Shown: positions 54,058 to 63,766, numbered from the stretch's first letter. The stretch is DNA of 64,000 bases from DASQBT01 sp963746955 (GCA_963746955.1 CAVVDR010000009.1:310001-374000); one strand, 5' to 3'. Numbers and translations: made by a program. Notes: generated from the letters alone by a model not told the origin.

Positions 54058-54538
54058 CGCCGAAGACCTGCTTGCCAGACTGGCCTTGGCGATCGCGCCC
54101 GAACTGACGCCCGAAACTGCGCTAGTCGGCATCCACACCGGCGGTGCCTGGATAGCCGAACGCCTGCATGCCCAGCTCGGTGTGGCTCAGCCTCTGGGGG
54201 TTCTGGATATATCGTTTTATCGAGACGATTTCTCCCGCATCGGCCTGCATCCCCAGGTCAAACCTTCCCGCATCCCGTTCCAGGTCGAAGACCGGCCGCT
54301 CATCGTGGTGGATGACGTGCTGTACAGCGGCCGAACGGTGCGCGCAGCCATGAACGAGCTCTTCGATTATGGCCGGCCGGCGTCCATCCGGCTTGCAGTA
54401 CTGGTGGACAGGGGTGGCAGGGAGTTGCCCGTCTGCCCGGATTTTGCCGGTGCGCGTCTCAATCTGCCCGCCGACCGGAATCTGCAGCTCACCCGCACTG
54501 CGGATGGCCTGTTATCACTTTTCCAAAGGAACTCCTGA
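54038..54538 (+). CDS. pyrR: PyrR, pyrimidine regulator / uracil phosphoribosyltransferase
   Basis: 166 residues from ATG 54038 (a TTG lies three bases upstream). The PRPP loop LIVVDDVLYSGRTVRAAM and the IHTGGAWIAERL and SFYRDDFSR motifs match PyrR. In Gram-positives it attenuates pyr mRNA; in proteobacteria the protein is usually only an enzyme. It begins the downstream pyr genes by a 20-base overlap with ruvX. Confidence 0.95.
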   Translation: MPDTLPDAEDLLARLALAIAPELTPETALVGIHTGGAWIAERLHAQLGVAQPLGVLDISFYRDDFSRIGLHPQVKPSRIPFQVEDRPLIVVDDVLYSGRTVRAAMNELFDYGRPASIRLAVLVDRGGRELPVCPDFAGARLNLPADRNLQLTRTADGLLSLFQRNS

Positions 54539-54549
54539 TCGCGCACTCG

Positions 54550-55518
54550 ATGAGTCCCGACCCCCAACTCAACCCGGATGCCAGCCTCAGACACCTGTTG
54601 ACGCTGGATGGCCTGCCTCCCCGCATCCTGACCCAGATACTCGATACCGCGGAATCCTTCATGGATGTCGGCGAGCGGGATGTGAAGAAAGTTCCGCTGC
54701 TGCGGGGCAAGGCGATCTTCAATCTGTTTTTCGAGCCCTCCACGCGCACCCGTACGACTTTCGAAATCGCCGCCAAGCGGCTGTCGGCAGACTTGGTCAA
54801 TCTCAATATTTCCTCGTCCAGCCAGACCAAAGGTGAAACCATACTCGACACCGTGGCAAACCTCACAGCCATGCATGCCGACATGTTCATCGTGCGCCAT
54901 GGACAAAGCGGCGCCGCCCATTTCATCGCCCGCCATGTCGCACCCCATATTTCAGTGGTGAATGCCGGCGACGGCCGCCACGCGCACCCCACCCAGGGCC
55001 TGCTCGACATGTTTACCATCCGCCGTTACAAAGGCGCCTTCCACAACCTGCGCGTGGCCGTGGTCGGCGACGTGCTTCACTCCCGCGTGGCCCGCTCGCA
55101 ACTGCATGCCTTGACCAGCCTGGGGGTCCCGGAAGTCCGGGTCATCGCCCCCAAGACGCTGTTGCCAACCGGCGTTGAACAGATGGGCGTGCATGTTCAT
55201 CACGACATGCGCACCGGCCTTAAAGACGTCGACGTGATCATCATGCTGCGGCTGCAAAACGAGCGAATGAAAGGCGCACTGCTGCCGTCCGCCGGCGAAT
55301 ATTTCAAGCACTATGGCCTCACGATGGAGAAGCTCAGGCTTGCCAAACCCGATGCAATCGTCATGCATCCCGGGCCCATGAACCGCGGAGTGGAAATCGA
55401 TTCGGAAGTAGCGGATGGGCCCCAGTCCGTGATCCTGCCCCAGGTGACCTACGGAATCGCCGTCCGTATGGCGGTAATGAGCATCCTTGCCGGGAATGTC
55501 AGCGGAGCGACGACATGA
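54550..55518 (+). CDS. pyrB: Aspartate carbamoyltransferase catalytic subunit
   Basis: 322 residues. Carbamoyl-phosphate loop FEPSTRTRTTFE, DAGDGRHAHPTQGLLDMF-type motif and MLRLQNERMKG. No pyrI is nearby; instead a pseudo-dihydroorotase follows, the arrangement of the class-A dodecameric ATCases. Its stop overlaps the next small ORF as ATGA. Confidence 0.97.
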   Translation: MSPDPQLNPDASLRHLLTLDGLPPRILTQILDTAESFMDVGERDVKKVPLLRGKAIFNLFFEPSTRTRTTFEIAAKRLSADLVNLNISSSSQTKGETILDTVANLTAMHADMFIVRHGQSGAAHFIARHVAPHISVVNAGDGRHAHPTQGLLDMFTIRRYKGAFHNLRVAVVGDVLHSRVARSQLHALTSLGVPEVRVIAPKTLLPTGVEQMGVHVHHDMRTGLKDVDVIIMLRLQNERMKGALLPSAGEYFKHYGLTMEKLRLAKPDAIVMHPGPMNRGVEIDSEVADGPQSVILPQVTYGIAVRMAVMSILAGNVSGATT

Positions 55519-55628
55519 GCAGCAAACAGGGGTTGCGCCTGACGGAGAAGCGCGCGACCTCGAATGCGGTCAATCGCGCAAACGATCACGCGCGAATAAT
55601 CAATGACCCAAAGGTGACGGCGGCATGA
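55515..55628 (+). CDS. 37-codon small ORF coupled between pyrB and pyrC'
   Basis: It begins with ATG 55515 in the pyrB stop (ATGA) and ends with TGA 55628 in the pyrC' start (ATGA), filling the whole interval. The product MSSKQGLRLTEKRATSNAVN... is small, basic and hydrophilic, with no family I recognise. The exact double ATGA coupling argues for real translation, at least as a ribosome relay that keeps translation running to pyrC'. Confidence 0.5.
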   Translation: MSSKQGLRLTEKRATSNAVNRANDHARIINDPKVTAA

Positions 55629-56911
55629 AGATCCACATCCGGAACGGCCGCCTCGTCGATCCCAAGAACCAGTTGGACCAGATAGGCGATTTGTATATCG
55701 CCGCCGGCAAGATCGTCGGCTTGGGCCCGCCCCCGGCGGATTTCCATGCGAACCGCACGCTCGACGCCAGCGGTCACATCGTCTGCCCCGGACTGGTGGA
55801 TATATCGGTGCGTCTGCGCGAGCCGGGCTTTGAATACAAGGCCACACTGGAGTCGGAAATGGCTGCCGCCGCGGCCGGCGGTGTCACGTCCCTGGCCTGT
55901 CCGCCGGACACGGATCCGCCACTGGACGAACCCGGCCTGGTGGAAATGCTCAAATTCCGCGCAAAGAACTTGCCCGGACCGAGGGTCTATCCCATTGGCG
56001 CCCTCACCCAGCAACTCAAGGGCGAGTACCTCACAGAGATGGCGGAACTCACGGAAGCCGGCTGCGTTGCCTTCTCCCAGGCCGACTCGCCCATCACCGA
56101 CACCCTGGTGCTGATGCGCGCCATGCAATATGCCGCTACCTTCGGTTTCCTTCTGTGGCTCAGACCACAGGATTATTTCCTTGCGCGCGACGGCGTGGCG
56201 CACGACGGCCCCGTGGCTTCCCGTCTCGGCCTGCCGGGCATTCCCGCGCTGGCCGAGACGACTGCCCTTTCCACCATCCTGTTGCTGGCACGGGAAACCG
56301 GCTGCCGCATTCATTTGAGTCGCCTTTCGACGCGCGAGAGCATCGGCATGGTAAGGGCCGGCAAGTTGCAGGGCATCAATCTCAGTTGCGATGTGGCCAT
56401 CGCCAATCTGCACCTGAGTGAAATGGACCTCACCAGCTTTGACAGCCAGTTTTATCTTATCCCCCCCCTGCGTTCGCTGCGCGACCGTGACGCCCTGTGC
56501 CAGGCACTCAAGGATGGCAGCATTGATGCCGTGTGTTCCGACCACGCACCACTGGATGACGACGCCAAGCAGCTCCCGTTTGGTGAAGCCAGCCCGGGCG
56601 CATCCGGCGTAGAACTGCTGCTTCCCCTCACCTTGAAGTGGGCCGCCGAGCATCATGTCCCGCTGCTGGATGCCATTGACCGGATTACCTGGAAACCCAC
56701 CCAGATTCTCGGCATTCCCGCCGGCCACCTCTCGCCTGGCGCCTGCGCGGATGTGTGCGTGTTCGATCCCGAAGCGCGCTGGATGGTCAGCCCGCGCAGC
56801 CTCATCAGCCAGGGACACAACACCCCGTTTCTGGGCCACGAGATGGCAGGAAAAGTGCGTTACACCGTGATCGACGGACATCTGGATTACGAGGCGCCGA
56901 ATGGCCGGTAA
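55625..56911 (+). CDS. pyrC': Pseudo-dihydroorotase PyrC' (ATCase partner)
   Basis: 428 residues, dihydroorotase fold, but the metal site is lost: the first HxH is replaced by S61 and R63 (GLVDISVRLREPG), the next His by arginine (LSRLSTRES) and the third region reads AIANLHLSEMD. Only CSDHAPL is retained. Such inactive dihydroorotases (PyrC'/PyrX) hold PyrB in an active dodecamer. The active dihydroorotase must be encoded elsewhere. Confidence 0.93.
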   Translation: MKIHIRNGRLVDPKNQLDQIGDLYIAAGKIVGLGPPPADFHANRTLDASGHIVCPGLVDISVRLREPGFEYKATLESEMAAAAAGGVTSLACPPDTDPPLDEPGLVEMLKFRAKNLPGPRVYPIGALTQQLKGEYLTEMAELTEAGCVAFSQADSPITDTLVLMRAMQYAATFGFLLWLRPQDYFLARDGVAHDGPVASRLGLPGIPALAETTALSTILLLARETGCRIHLSRLSTRESIGMVRAGKLQGINLSCDVAIANLHLSEMDLTSFDSQFYLIPPLRSLRDRDALCQALKDGSIDAVCSDHAPLDDDAKQLPFGEASPGASGVELLLPLTLKWAAEHHVPLLDAIDRITWKPTQILGIPAGHLSPGACADVCVFDPEARWMVSPRSLISQGHNTPFLGHEMAGKVRYTVIDGHLDYEAPNGR

Positions 56912-56990
56912 ACCGGGACACGTGCAGTTCCTCGCAAGATGTGGTGCCCGGTTCCGGTAAAATGCCACTTTAACGAGCATTCTTACTGCC

Positions 56991-59900
56991 ATGAGCGCAT
57001 CCCGCCTGCGCGAAATTCCCTACAACTACACTTCGTTTTCCGACCGCGAAATCGTCATTCGCCTGTTGGGCGAGGACAGTTGGCGCGTCCTCAACGAACT
57101 GCGTGCGGAGCGGCGCACCGGCCGCTCCGCACGCATGCTGTTCGAAGTGTTGGGCGACATCTGGGTGGTGGATCGCAATCCCTACCTGCAGGATGACCTT
57201 CAACTCAACCCGAAGCGCCGTGCCGCCCTGATCGAGGCACTGCGGCACCGGCTGAATGAGATTGACCGCCGGCGCCAGGGCAACGACAAGGTTGAGGTAT
57301 TGCTGGTGGCGGGTCGCCATGCGGTGGAAAAGTTCGAAAAAGGCTTTGACGAAACCGCCCGGCTGCGGCGCGAGATTGTAAAGAAACTCGCCCCCCACAC
57401 GCGCAAGGATAATATCGCCTTCGACGGGATGGCACGGGTCAGCCATGTGACGGACGCTACCGACTGGCGGGTTGAATATCCCTTCGTGGTACTCAATCCG
57501 GACGGACAGGAGGAAATTCCCGGCCTGGTCGCAGGCTGCATCGAACTGGGCCTGACCGTGATTCCGCGCGGCGGTGGCACCGGATACAGCGGTGGCGCCA
57601 TTCCGCTCACTCCAAGATCCGCAGTCATCAACACGGAGAAGCTGGATAGCCTCTCGCCCATCTGCCGCGTGCCGCTGCCGGGCTGCGACAAGAGCGCCGC
57701 TGTCATCACTTGCGGCGCCGGGGTGGTCACCCGTCGCGTGATGGAAGCCGCAGAAGAAAAGGGTCTGGCCTTCGCCGTTGACCCAACCAGCGCGGATGCA
57801 TCCTGTATCGGCGGAAATGTGGCCATGAATGCCGGCGGCAAGAAGGCAGTGCTGTGGGGTACGACGCTGGACAATCTGGTGTCGTGGAAGATGGTCACCC
57901 CGCAAGCGGACTGGCTGGTCGTGACGCGCATGGACCACAACCTGGGCAAGATTCATGAGGTGGAGACTGCACGCTTTGAACTGCAGCGCTTCGCGGCCGA
58001 TGGCAGAACGCGCAATGGCGCGGCGGAAGTCCTTGAAATTCCCGGCAGACATTTCCGCAAGGCCGGGCTGGGCAAGGATGTCACCGACAAGTTCCTCGCG
58101 GGCCTGCCGGGCATTCAGAAGGAAGGCACCGACGGGCTCATCACCGAGGCCACCTTTGTCCTGCACCGCATGCCCGCCCATGTGCGCACTGTATGTCTGG
58201 AATTTTTCGGCCTGGTCGCCGATGCCGTGCCCGCCATCGTAGAAATCACCCAGATGTTCAAGGGCCGCACGGATGTGCTGCTCGCAGGCCTGGAGCACAT
58301 GGACCGCCGCTACGTGAAGGCGGTGGGCTACGCGACCAAATCATCGCATCCCGGCTTGCCCAACATGGTCCTGCTGGCGGACGTGGCGAGTGACGACGAA
58401 ACCGTCGTGGGTGAAGTCGCGTCCCGCATCGTGCGCCTGGCCAATAAGCGCGCAGGAGAAGGTTTTATCGCCGTGTCGGCCGAGGCGCGCAAGAAATTCT
58501 GGTTGGACCGCGCCCGTACCGCCGCCATCTCCACGCACACCAATGCCTTCAAGATTAATGAAGATGTGGTGATTCCTTTGCCGCGACTGGGCGACTATTC
58601 CGACGAAGTGGAGCAGATCAATATCGAACTGTCGCTCAAGAACAAGCTCATGCTCACGGATGCGTTGCTGGAATTTTTCGCCGGCGAACTACCCCTGTTC
58701 GAAGACGAGGAAACGGTCGCCGACCCCGCGCACACCGCAGAGCGGCAACAGAACGCCCGGGACCTGCTGACCGGCATCCGCGCGCGCTGGCAGGGATGGC
58801 TGGATTTGCTGGCCACTGATAGAAGCTTGTTCCGCCAAATCCAGTCTGGCGAACTGCGCGCTTCCTGGAAGAAGGATATCCGCAAGCCCTTGCACCAGTT
58901 GTTTATCGGGCGGGAGTATCAGCCCGTTCTCGCCCGCATGGATGAACTCCATGGGTCCATCCTGAAGTCGCGTGTATTCATCGCCCTGCACATGCACGCC
59001 GGCGACGGCAACGTGCACACCAATATCCCGGTCAACTCCGACGATTACGCCATGCTGCAGGAAGCCAACGCGGCTGTCGGCCGCATCATGCGGCTGGCTA
59101 TCGACCTGGGCGGAGTGATATCCGGAGAGCACGGCATCGGTCTGACCAAATTCGAATTCCTCACCCGCGAGCAGGTCGACACCTTTGCCGATTTCAAGCG
59201 GAAGGTGGATCCGCAAGGCCACTTCAATGCCGGAAAGCTGCTGCCCGGCGGCGACCTGGCGCGCGCCTACACTCCGTCTTTCTCCTTGCTGGAAGCCGAG
59301 TCTTTGATCATGGAGCAATCGGAAATCGGCGCGATTGCCGATTCGATCAAGCATTGCCTGCGCTGCGGCAAGTGCAAGCCGGTGTGCAACACCCACATAC
59401 CCCGCGCCAACCTGCTGTACTCGCCGCGCAACAAGATACTGGCCACCTCCCTGCTGATCGAGGCCTTCCTCTATGAAGAGCAAACGCGGCGCGGCGTGTC
59501 GCTCGCCCACTTCGCCGAGTTCAATGACGTGGCCGACCACTGCACCGTGTGCCACAAATGCAAGAAGCCCTGCCCGGTCGACATCGACTTTGGCGATGTT
59601 TCCATCGCGATGCGCAACTTCCTCAGCCGGCACGGCCAGAAGAGAACCCGGCTCGGCACCCGGTTAGCCATGGCCTTCCTCACCATCGAAGACCCGGCGG
59701 CGATCAAGGCCCTGCGCAAGATCATGATCGAATGGAGTTATCCGCTGCAGCGCCTTGCGCATCGGGTGGCCAAATCACTGGGGTTGATCCAGGGCCAGAC
59801 CTCCCACCCGCCCGCCACCGTGGGCGATGCGCCGCTACGCGCTCAAGTCATCCATTTCATTAACAAGCCCATGCCCGGCGGTCTGCCAAAGAAGACCAGC

Positions 59901-60758
59901 CGCGCCCTGCTGGGCCTGGAAGACTCCCGCATGGTTCCGGTCATCCGTGATTCCCAGAAAGCCGGAGAGGAAAGCGAAGCCGTGTTCTATTTTCCCGGCT
60001 GCGGTTCCGAGCGGCTGTTCTCCCAGGTGGGGCTCGCCACCCAGGCCATGCTCTGGCATGTGGGCGCCACGACCGTCCTGCCGCCGGGCTACTTGTGCTG
60101 CGGCTATCCGCAAACCGCCGGCGGGCAGGAAACCAAGGGCAACCAGATCAGCGTGAACAACCAGGTGCTCTTCCACCGGGTCGCCAACACCCTCAACTAC
60201 CTCGACATCAAGACAGTCATCGTGTCCTGCGGGACCTGCATGGATCAACTGCTGAAATACGATTTCGGCAAGATCTTCCCCGGCTGCCGCCTGCTGGACA
60301 TCCACGAATACCTGCTGGAAAAAGCTATCAAGCTTGAAGGCACGAAGGGCGTGAAGTATCTTTACCATGATCCCTGCCACACCCCGATGAAGACCATCGC
60401 GCCGATGAAAGTCGTTACCGGGCTGCTGGGCGATGGCGTAAAACTTTCCGACCGATGTTGCGGCGAATCCGGCACGCTGGCGGTTACCCGGCCCGACGTC
60501 TCCACCCAGGTCCGCTTCCGCAAACAGGAAGAGATTATGAAAGGCCGGGCTCAACTTGGCGCGGATGAAGGCGAGACCGTCAAATTGCTCACCTCCTGCC
60601 CCTCCTGTCTTCAAGGGCTGGCGCGCTATTCAGACGATGCCGACACCGACCCCGATTACATCGTGGTCGAGTTAGCAAAGAACTTGTTGGGGCAGAACTG
60701 GATGGCGGATTACATCAACCAAGCCAACAACGGTGGGATAGAAAAGGTGCTGCTGTAG
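56991..60758 (+). CDS. Giant FAD-linked / Fe-S oxidoreductase (DUF3683)
   Basis: 1255 residues. N-terminal DUF3683 (about 1-150: NYTSFSDREIVIRLLGEDSW), FAD-binding type-4 domain (VIPRGGGTGYSGGAIPL), FAD-oxidase C domain (HAGDGNVHTNIPVN, GEHGIGLTKFEFL), two [4Fe-4S] motifs (CLRCGKCKPVCN and CTVCHKCKKPCPVD) and two CCG domains (LCCGYPQTAGG, RCCGESGTLAV). The architecture combines GlcD-like dehydrogenase and GlcF/heterodisulfide-type electron transfer in one chain; a lactate or 2-hydroxyacid is the likely substrate. Widespread in betaproteobacteria but uncharacterised. Confidence 0.93.
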   Translation: MSASRLREIPYNYTSFSDREIVIRLLGEDSWRVLNELRAERRTGRSARMLFEVLGDIWVVDRNPYLQDDLQLNPKRRAALIEALRHRLNEIDRRRQGNDKVEVLLVAGRHAVEKFEKGFDETARLRREIVKKLAPHTRKDNIAFDGMARVSHVTDATDWRVEYPFVVLNPDGQEEIPGLVAGCIELGLTVIPRGGGTGYSGGAIPLTPRSAVINTEKLDSLSPICRVPLPGCDKSAAVITCGAGVVTRRVMEAAEEKGLAFAVDPTSADASCIGGNVAMNAGGKKAVLWGTTLDNLVSWKMVTPQADWLVVTRMDHNLGKIHEVETARFELQRFAADGRTRNGAAEVLEIPGRHFRKAGLGKDVTDKFLAGLPGIQKEGTDGLITEATFVLHRMPAHVRTVCLEFFGLVADAVPAIVEITQMFKGRTDVLLAGLEHMDRRYVKAVGYATKSSHPGLPNMVLLADVASDDETVVGEVASRIVRLANKRAGEGFIAVSAEARKKFWLDRARTAAISTHTNAFKINEDVVIPLPRLGDYSDEVEQINIELSLKNKLMLTDALLEFFAGELPLFEDEETVADPAHTAERQQNARDLLTGIRARWQGWLDLLATDRSLFRQIQSGELRASWKKDIRKPLHQLFIGREYQPVLARMDELHGSILKSRVFIALHMHAGDGNVHTNIPVNSDDYAMLQEANAAVGRIMRLAIDLGGVISGEHGIGLTKFEFLTREQVDTFADFKRKVDPQGHFNAGKLLPGGDLARAYTPSFSLLEAESLIMEQSEIGAIADSIKHCLRCGKCKPVCNTHIPRANLLYSPRNKILATSLLIEAFLYEEQTRRGVSLAHFAEFNDVADHCTVCHKCKKPCPVDIDFGDVSIAMRNFLSRHGQKRTRLGTRLAMAFLTIEDPAAIKALRKIMIEWSYPLQRLAHRVAKSLGLIQGQTSHPPATVGDAPLRAQVIHFINKPMPGGLPKKTSRALLGLEDSRMVPVIRDSQKAGEESEAVFYFPGCGSERLFSQVGLATQAMLWHVGATTVLPPGYLCCGYPQTAGGQETKGNQISVNNQVLFHRVANTLNYLDIKTVIVSCGTCMDQLLKYDFGKIFPGCRLLDIHEYLLEKAIKLEGTKGVKYLYHDPCHTPMKTIAPMKVVTGLLGDGVKLSDRCCGESGTLAVTRPDVSTQVRFRKQEEIMKGRAQLGADEGETVKLLTSCPSCLQGLARYSDDADTDPDYIVVELAKNLLGQNWMADYINQANNGGIEKVLL

Positions 60759-61300
60759 ACCGGCGTGGCATTGCGTCGATTACGCACATCAGAGTGCGAA
60801 CCGTCACCTTTGGAGTAATGTTTCCGCTCGATATTGAACTTTGAACGTCTCAGAACGGCCATAACGGGACGCTCGCCGTTACAGTTCATTTGTAACCCAT
60901 CACATCAGGCAAGATCGGCCACCCCAGGCCAAATAGGCCAATCAGCACTTCGGTGGCGGTCAGTACGAGTTTGCTGTCACGGTACCCGCGAGGGGGAAAC
61001 ACTGGAAAAGAAGATCGGCATATGGTTAAATGCTTATTATCCTAACCAGGTTTGTGGTCAAGTCACTATTGATCAGGCAGGATCACGATGAAGATTGGAT
61101 TTTTGTTGCGGGTCTTGGTCTGAGATGCATGGACAAAGAGGTTGCACGATCTCAGACCGTGAAACAGTCATACGAGGGGCAAGCAGGTCGTGTGATTGCA
61201 CCGCAAGAGGATTGGCGTGATGCACATCGTTCGGCTGGCGGATTCTCCTAGATGCGCCCTCATGCGGGGGAATCGCAATGCACCCAGCTTCAGGAATTGA
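60759..61300. other. Gap (542 bp) with a long stem-loop and no supported gene
   Basis: Frames here are broken by many stops. It contains a 10-bp inverted repeat at 61117-61158 (listed separately). It is the likely promoter region for the diguanylate cyclase, but no clear -35/-10 pair stands out. Confidence 0.5.
61117..61158. repeat. 10-bp inverted repeat, possible RNA stem-loop
   Basis: GGTCTGAGAT and ATCTCAGACC are perfectly complementary and 22 bases apart; GCA/TGC next to them extend the stem across a bulge. It lies about 150 bases upstream of the diguanylate cyclase, so it could be a leader structure or an operator. No T-run follows. Confidence 0.6.
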
Positions 61301-62233
61301 TTGCATGCACTGGAATGTGATTGGATCAGCGTGACACAGCAAGGCCTCCTCGCGAATGCATTGACTTCGGCCGCCAATGCAGTCTTCATTACGGATCGCA
61401 AGGGCCGAATTGTCTGGGCCAATGACGCATTATGCCTTTCGACCGGATATTCCTCTGAAGAGCTGCTGGATCATTCGCCATCGATTCTGAAGTCCGGCAG
61501 ACAGGACACCGCTTTCTACCAGGACTTATGGGAAGCAATCCTTGCCGGCCAGGTGTGGCGAGGGGAGCTGGTGGAGCGACGCAAGGACGGTACGCTTTAC
61601 ACGGTGGACGAAACCATCACACCGCTGTCTTACATGGAACGCAATACCACCCATTTCATCGCGAGCCTACACGCCATCAGCTCTGGTAAACAAGAACGGG
61701 ATCTGGAGCATTTCCTTGCCTACCACGACAGTTTGACTGGCCTGCCCAATCGCGCCCACTTCTTGAATCTCTTGCAGCAGTCCATTGAATATGCCAGGCA
61801 ACAGCACAAGTACCTGGGCCTCTTGTTCGTCGATCTGGATTGTTTCAAGCAGGTCAACGACACGTTCGGACATCGAATCGGAGACTTATTGTTGGTGGCA
61901 GTTGCCAACAGATTGCGGGCCGCAGTGCGAACGACTGATATCGTGGGGCGAATTGGCGGAGACGAGTTCACCGTTATCGAGGCTAATCTGGACGACCCGC
62001 AGTCTGCGCGATCCTTGGCAGGGAAACTGGAAGCGGCCGTTGGGAGACCTTACATGATCAATCGTCACAGGATCAAGATTGGCGCAAGCGTAGGGTTTTC
62101 GATCTACCCGAAAGACGGCGACGATCCCGAAACATTGCTCGAACAGGCGGATGCGGCAATGTATCGAGCAAAGGGCCAAGCCAAGTCCCGTGCTGGTTCT
62201 CAAGTCCCCTTTAGTTCAAACAGCGCTCAATAG
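61301..62233 (+). CDS. PAS-GGDEF diguanylate cyclase
   Basis: About 310 residues; start uncertain (TTG 61301 with AGGAA upstream, or GTG 61331). A PAS domain (VFITDRKGRIVWANDALCLSTGYSSEELL, VWRGELVERRKDGTLYTVDETITPL) and a GGDEF domain (HDSLTGLPNRAHF, VDLDCFKQVNDTFGHRIGD, GRIGGDEF). The inhibitory site RTTD sits five residues before GGDEF, so c-di-GMP feedback is likely. The PAS cofactor is unknown. No membrane segment, so cytoplasmic. Confidence 0.9.
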   Translation: MHALECDWISVTQQGLLANALTSAANAVFITDRKGRIVWANDALCLSTGYSSEELLDHSPSILKSGRQDTAFYQDLWEAILAGQVWRGELVERRKDGTLYTVDETITPLSYMERNTTHFIASLHAISSGKQERDLEHFLAYHDSLTGLPNRAHFLNLLQQSIEYARQQHKYLGLLFVDLDCFKQVNDTFGHRIGDLLLVAVANRLRAAVRTTDIVGRIGGDEFTVIEANLDDPQSARSLAGKLEAAVGRPYMINRHRIKIGASVGFSIYPKDGDDPETLLEQADAAMYRAKGQAKSRAGSQVPFSSNSAQ

Positions 62234-62306
62234 GCCGGCTGCGTCGCTTGGGGCAGCTGGCAGGATTACTGCGAGGACTCCCAGGCCTGCTTCAGCCTAC
62301 CTGACC

Positions 62307-63128
62307 TCAGCGCTGCGGCATCGGACCGCCCGTCTTCCAATCCGTCTGATGGGCTGGCTCGCCAACCTGGCTATTTACGCACTGGACCAGCGACTCCACA
62401 GGCGCCGGCACACGCAGACCGACCTGCTCGATGTTGACAATTTCTCCGCTCTTCAATCGCTTGCCGTAGAGCCTCAGATTGGCCTGATCCAACAGACGAA
62501 CGTGATACTCATCCGTCGACTGGCCCAGCATCAGTCCCCGATGCAGGCTGTACGTGACGATGCCAGTAGGCGGATTGGCGGTATCGGCGCGTCCGTATAG
62601 ATACGAACCGCCTGGAGTCACCAGACCATTCAAAAAGTGTCCTGTGAGCAGGTCCTGTATGCTCTGTTTCGTTTTGAATACGATCAGCACATCGGTTACC
62701 CGCATGCCAATCTGAGGGCCAACACTGGTTCCGTATACCTCCAGCATCAGCGGGGGTCCCCAACGGCCATTTTTCTGGCGATAGACCAGAAATCCTTGTC
62801 CGTGAATCCGGGCGTCGATAAAGCCCACCTTCACCAGATTCTCCAGCACGGCGAATCCTGCGCTGCCCTTTACGAGATTCTTGACCCTGGCCGGATCGAC
62901 TTGGTAGATGGCGACCACCCTGTCAAGGGCGGCTTTGGCCAGTTCCATGGCGGTGGCCACTTGGGGGTCCGGGCTGGCAATCGCACTATAAGGTGAAGGT
63001 GCGCAGGCATCCGTGCTTGTGTGGGCCCCGCCATTTCCCGCTCGAATTCCTGGTTCGGCCGCTGCCGCTGCCCCAACCAACATTGCCGCGGCTAACGCAA
63101 GCATGGGTGATCCCCATAATCCATTCAT
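62307..63128 (-). CDS. SYLF-domain (YSC84-like) lipid-binding protein
   Basis: 273 residues from ATG 63128 with GGGGAG upstream. Signal peptide (cleaved near GAAAAA-EPG). The SYLF pattern is present: VKNLVKGSAGFAVLENLVKVGFIDARIHGQGFLVYRQKNGRWGPPLMLEVYGTSVGPQIGMRVTDVLIVF. Bacterial members are periplasmic and of unknown function; eukaryotic ones bind phosphoinositides. Convergent with the diguanylate cyclase. Confidence 0.85.
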   Translation of the reverse strand: MNGLWGSPMLALAAAMLVGAAAAAEPGIRAGNGGAHTSTDACAPSPYSAIASPDPQVATAMELAKAALDRVVAIYQVDPARVKNLVKGSAGFAVLENLVKVGFIDARIHGQGFLVYRQKNGRWGPPLMLEVYGTSVGPQIGMRVTDVLIVFKTKQSIQDLLTGHFLNGLVTPGGSYLYGRADTANPPTGIVTYSLHRGLMLGQSTDEYHVRLLDQANLRLYGKRLKSGEIVNIEQVGLRVPAPVESLVQCVNSQVGEPAHQTDWKTGGPMPQR

Positions 63129-63655
63129 TGAGAACTCCCCTTCCAAGTGGTATTCAAGATACGATCTGCGCCGTAATGGGGCGCGGCTCGAAATCCACGG
63201 GTCGATTGGTCTTTTCCTGATGTTCCGTGGGGTAATTTACGCTAGCCCAATAGAAGATTAGGTGCCGCTTGAACTCTACTACAGGAAGGTGCCCGCGTTT
63301 AGTGACCGGACGGGGCACACGTATCTGAGGTACGAGTTTTGCCTGATAGTGCCCGCCAATCGATGATCCCGAAGGCAGACATAAACAGGAGATTTAGGGA
63401 ATTCACATGCATCCGAAATTGTGTATGGAGCGGTCAGCCGATAATCGCGACGCGAACCTCGCCTTGGGGTCGATAACACCCATTTAAGAGTCCCGCGCAT
63501 GAATCAAACTGATTGGCGCTCTTGGATTGGAGTACGCAACATACTCTGCGTCCAGATTGCAACTTCGTTCTATGCACAACGCTGGCTGATGTTTTGCTCC
63601 CCCGTCCTGCCGGGAGAGCAGAAAACAAATCGGCGGCGTCCAAAACGCGCAGGAG
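63129..63655. other. Gap (527 bp) without a supported gene
   Basis: Short frames on both strands have no recognisable product. It covers the promoter of the SYLF gene and the first part (from about 63549) of the direct repeat that fills the right end. Confidence 0.45.
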
Positions 63656-63766
63656 TTAGCGCCCAATCGGCAGCGGCATCATCACTGGCGGCATCGGCAT
63701 GGTCAGCGGCATTACCATGGGCGCATCTCGCTTCGCCCCAGCCGGCATGGGCTGGTACACAGATCC
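63656..63766 (-). pseudogene. Duplicated Met/Pro-rich gene end (copy without its own gene body)
   Basis: Minus-strand frame ending at TAA 63656-63658, reading YQPMPAGAKRDAPMVMPLTMPMPPVMMPLPIGR. It repeats the C-terminus of the partial gene at 63888-64000. Upstream its frame runs into the 3' flank of that gene, so it is probably a non-functional duplicate of the gene's tail. Confidence 0.55.

Noticed and set aside
63013..63261. 82-codon plus-strand frame at the SYLF gene's start
   Set aside because: Antisense to the signal peptide region of the SYLF gene, no support.
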